This document shows positions 6,022 through 8,278 of a stretch of DNA of 8,278 bases, piece by piece (the first letter of the stretch is position 1; every line of letters starts with the position of its first letter). The stretch lies in contig JALRJA010000434.1 in NCBI GenBank assembly GCA_023255235.1, positions 1-8,278 of the forward strand, given 5' to 3'. The notes below the pieces were generated by a model that saw only the letters and a list, made by a program, of their open reading frames with translations, made no database searches and was not told the origin of the DNA. The position numbers were made by a program, and so were the translations under genes. Source of the DNA: Flaviramulus sp. (GTDB lineage: Bacteria > Bacteroidota > Bacteroidia > Flavobacteriales > Flavobacteriaceae).

Positions 6022-6036
6022 TTAACTAGTTAACTA
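6022..6036. repeat. Overlapping short palindromes in the susC leader
   Basis: TTAACTAGTTAA (6022-6033) is a perfect 12-bp palindrome, and the overlapping TAGTTAACTA (6027-6036) is a perfect 10-bp one. Together they form a tandem TTAACTAG/TTAACTAA repeat just after the hairpin and 31 bp before the susC start. The site could be an operator. It also places stop codons in several frames. Evidence is limited to its symmetry. Confidence 0.3.
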
Positions 6037-6067
6037 AAATAGTATTAATCAACAATTGCACAAATCT

Positions 6068-8278
6068 ATGAAAACAAAAACAAAAGGCGAGTACAATCGT
6101 TATGTTTATCTACCCTCAATTGTACCGAGAATTATATTTTTCTGCTATTGCTTAACAGGTTTTGGAATTAGTCCAGAAAACATGTTTGCTCAGAAAGAAG
6201 AAATTATAATCGACTCCAATGTAAAAATGTCGGTTGTAGAAGTATTAGATTTAATTGGAAAAACAACCAAGAGATCCTTCATTTATAAAGCGAATATGTT
6301 TGAAGACGCTCCTAAGGTAGCCTTAACAAAAGGACCAATAAAATCAAACGAACTATTAAAACGCAGTTTATCTTATGGCAATTTTGATTATCGCTTTTTA
6401 GACGATGGAAGTATTGTTTTAAAGCCAACTGAAACCAAAGAAAATACCGTTTTAATAAAACAACAAATAGAAGTTACTGGTTTAATAATTGACAGTAACG
6501 GGCAAGCCCTTGCAGGAGCCAATATATTAGAAAAAGGAACTTTAAATGGCACCCTATCAGATCAAGACGGAAATTTTTCAATACAAGTAGCAAATGACAA
6601 TGCTATATTGTCTGTATCATTTTTAGGATATGTTTCGCAAGAAATTAGAGTTGGTGATAAAACCAACCTTACCATCACACTTTTAGACGATTTACAAGGT
6701 CTAGACCAAGTTGTTATTCAAGCCTATGGTGTTCAGTCTAAAAAATTAAATACCCAACAAATAGAAACAGTTAATAATGCATCATTTAGAGGATTTCCCA
6801 TAGTTTCTCCTCAAGAAGCATTACAAGGTCAAGCTGCTGGTATCCAAATTAATAACTCTACAGGAGCCTTAGGTGCATCTCAAGTAGTTAGAGTAAGAGG
6901 GGTAACCTCTTTCTCAATAGGAACTTCGCCGTTATATGTAATTGATGGCGTTCCTTTAAACGATGGTTCGGGTGCACAAGGGCTTTATAGTTCGGGAGAT
7001 GGTGCCGGAGCTTTAGACCCATTAATGGACTTAAACCCAAATGACATAGAGAAAATGACTGTACTTAAAGATGCTTCTGCTACAGCACTTTATGGCTCAA
7101 GAGGTGCTAATGGAGTCATTCTCATCACAACAAAAAAAGGTGGATATGGCGAGAAAAATAAATTTAATTTTGATTATTACACAGGGTTTAATACGCCAAC
7201 TGTAAAGCCAGACATGCTTTCATTCAATCAATGGGTTAGTCTTAGAAGGGCTTTAGGTGATACTAGAGATTTTGGAAACGAGGGTTTTGATTGGGATGAT
7301 GTTACTATTCAAAATGGAAGTGTGAGTTCATATTCGCTTTCATCCTCTGGTGGCACAGAAAAGATGAGTTATTTTGTAGGAGGCACCTATTCTGATAATG
7401 ACTCCTACCTTATTGGTAACGAACTTCAAAAAATAAATGGTAGAGTCAATTTGGGTATTAAGGCAAGCGAAAAGGTAAACTTTGGAGTTAATTTGGCGTT
7501 GTCTAGTTTATACAACAGCAGGATACCCACAGAAACAGCTATTACATCACCATGGTTGGTAAGGCAAGGAAATACACCAAACCTGAAACCCTATGACGCC
7601 GAAGGAAATTTAATCCCCGTTGGTTGGGGCAATCCTTTATTAATAGATAAAGAACAACGATCTGATTTTAGAACTAGAAGAACAACAGGCAACGTTTTTG
7701 CAGAGATTGACTTACTAAAAAACTTAACCTTTAAAACAGACTGGGGTTTAGATGCCATCTTAACCGATACAGAAAACAGGTCTAATGAAGTGCTTACAGC
7801 TGGTGGTTCGGCATCAAAAATAATAATTAGCGATATTAAATGGTTGTCAACAAACACTCTGGCTTACAGCAAAAGATTTAATGCTCATAAAGTTTCACTC
7901 TTATTAGGGCAAAGTTTTGAAACAGCAAGACGTGAACAAACAGCTGCAGCATCAAGAGGGTTTATTTCAGACGATCTACCCAATGTAGGTTCTGGTACAA
8001 ACCCTACTTCTGCAACAAGTAGCGGTAATGAGTGGGCACTATATTCCTTGTTTTCTAGAGTTAATTACAACTATTTAGATAAATATATTATAGAAGGAAG
8101 TTTTAGACGAGATGGGTCGTCAAGATTTGGAAAAAACAATCGGTATGGAAATTTTGCTTCCATTTCAGGAGCTTGGTTAATAAGTGAAGAATCGTTCTTT
8201 CCAGAAAACAGTATTTTGAGTTTCTTGAAACTAGCCTCTAGTTATGGAACGACAGGAAATGATAGAGTATTTAACAAT
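6068..8278 (+). CDS. SusC/RagA-family TonB-dependent outer-membrane transporter with STN domain (partial, runs off right edge)
   Basis: An open frame of 737 codons runs from ATG 6068 to the window end without a stop; full members usually have about 1,000-1,150 residues. In order: a signal peptide (hydrophobic IIFFCYCLTGFGI, likely cleaved after MFAQ at 39-42), a secretin/TonB short N-terminal (STN) domain at about 46-119, a carboxypeptidase-regulatory-like domain at about 134-205 (VTGLIIDSNGQALAGANI...LSDQDGNFSI), the plug at about 213-358 (LDQVVIQAYG; PLYVIDGVPLND; KDASATALYGSRGANGVILI), then the start of the beta-barrel. Such receptors import oligosaccharides, peptides or other large nutrients, powered by TonB and usually paired with a SusD lipoprotein, which would lie beyond the edge. 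The STN domain makes it the likely sensor for the FecR-like protein encoded 85 bp upstream. The substrate cannot be read from the sequence. The nearby acyl-CoA ligase hints at an acyl-bearing compound. Confidence 0.95.
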   Translation, partial: MKTKTKGEYNRYVYLPSIVPRIIFFCYCLTGFGISPENMFAQKEEIIIDSNVKMSVVEVLDLIGKTTKRSFIYKANMFEDAPKVALTKGPIKSNELLKRSLSYGNFDYRFLDDGSIVLKPTETKENTVLIKQQIEVTGLIIDSNGQALAGANILEKGTLNGTLSDQDGNFSIQVANDNAILSVSFLGYVSQEIRVGDKTNLTITLLDDLQGLDQVVIQAYGVQSKKLNTQQIETVNNASFRGFPIVSPQEALQGQAAGIQINNSTGALGASQVVRVRGVTSFSIGTSPLYVIDGVPLNDGSGAQGLYSSGDGAGALDPLMDLNPNDIEKMTVLKDASATALYGSRGANGVILITTKKGGYGEKNKFNFDYYTGFNTPTVKPDMLSFNQWVSLRRALGDTRDFGNEGFDWDDVTIQNGSVSSYSLSSSGGTEKMSYFVGGTYSDNDSYLIGNELQKINGRVNLGIKASEKVNFGVNLALSSLYNSRIPTETAITSPWLVRQGNTPNLKPYDAEGNLIPVGWGNPLLIDKEQRSDFRTRRTTGNVFAEIDLLKNLTFKTDWGLDAILTDTENRSNEVLTAGGSASKIIISDIKWLSTNTLAYSKRFNAHKVSLLLGQSFETARREQTAAASRGFISDDLPNVGSGTNPTSATSSGNEWALYSLFSRVNYNYLDKYIIEGSFRRDGSSRFGKNNRYGNFASISGAWLISEESFFPENSILSFLKLASSYGTTGNDRVFNN

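Noticed and set aside
7591..7857. Minus-strand 88-codon ORF within the susC-like gene
   Set aside because: It is antisense to a continuous, clearly homologous SusC frame.
1..8278. CRISPR arrays, tRNA or rRNA genes, transposases, attachment sites
   Set aside because: No regularly spaced repeats, cloverleaf-like segments, transposase motifs or terminal inverted repeats were seen on either strand. The left-end mosaic has no insertion-sequence ends at its junctions.

Overview
The window looks like a low-GC member of the Bacteroidota, most likely a flavobacterium. Three things point there. The genes from about position 540 onward are AT-rich, with A-rich leaders instead of Shine-Dalgarno sequences. 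An ECF sigma factor and a FecR-type anti-sigma factor are present. They sit upstream of a SusC/RagA-type TonB-dependent transporter, an arrangement characteristic of that phylum.

Left end (1-535): this stretch holds no intact gene. It is a patchwork of three unrelated coding fragments: an internal piece of transcription terminator Rho (minus strand), a biotinyl-lipoyl/HlyD-like piece of a membrane-fusion protein (minus strand), and an internal piece of a proteobacterial-looking NagZ (plus strand, about 58% GC over 421-530). The pieces lie in different frames or orientations and have no start or stop codons of their own. An amplification, cloning or assembly chimera is the simplest explanation, and genuine rearrangement is the alternative.

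Nitrogen module (609-2279): a PII signal protein (glnK) and an ammonium transporter (amt) are separated by only 25 bp and end in a strong intrinsic terminator. PII proteins of this type plug the Amt channel according to nitrogen and energy status. The T-loop here differs from the E. coli type at the 2-oxoglutarate/Mg-ATP positions.

Signalling and uptake module (2514-8278, running off the right edge): a FecI-like ECF sigma factor, then a long-chain acyl-CoA synthetase (AMP-binding), then a FecR-like anti-sigma factor, then the first 737 codons of a SusC-like receptor with an N-terminal STN signalling domain. STN, FecR and ECF sigma are the parts of a trans-envelope relay in which an occupied receptor releases the sigma factor. 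The unusual feature is the acyl-CoA ligase between sigma and anti-sigma. Two near-identical promoter-like boxes (GTCACC, about 17-18 nt, TTGTC, then ATGT) occur in the window, one before the ligase and one before the anti-sigma gene. This suggests that the ligase belongs to the sigma regulon and that the imported substrate may be acyl-containing. That functional link is inference.
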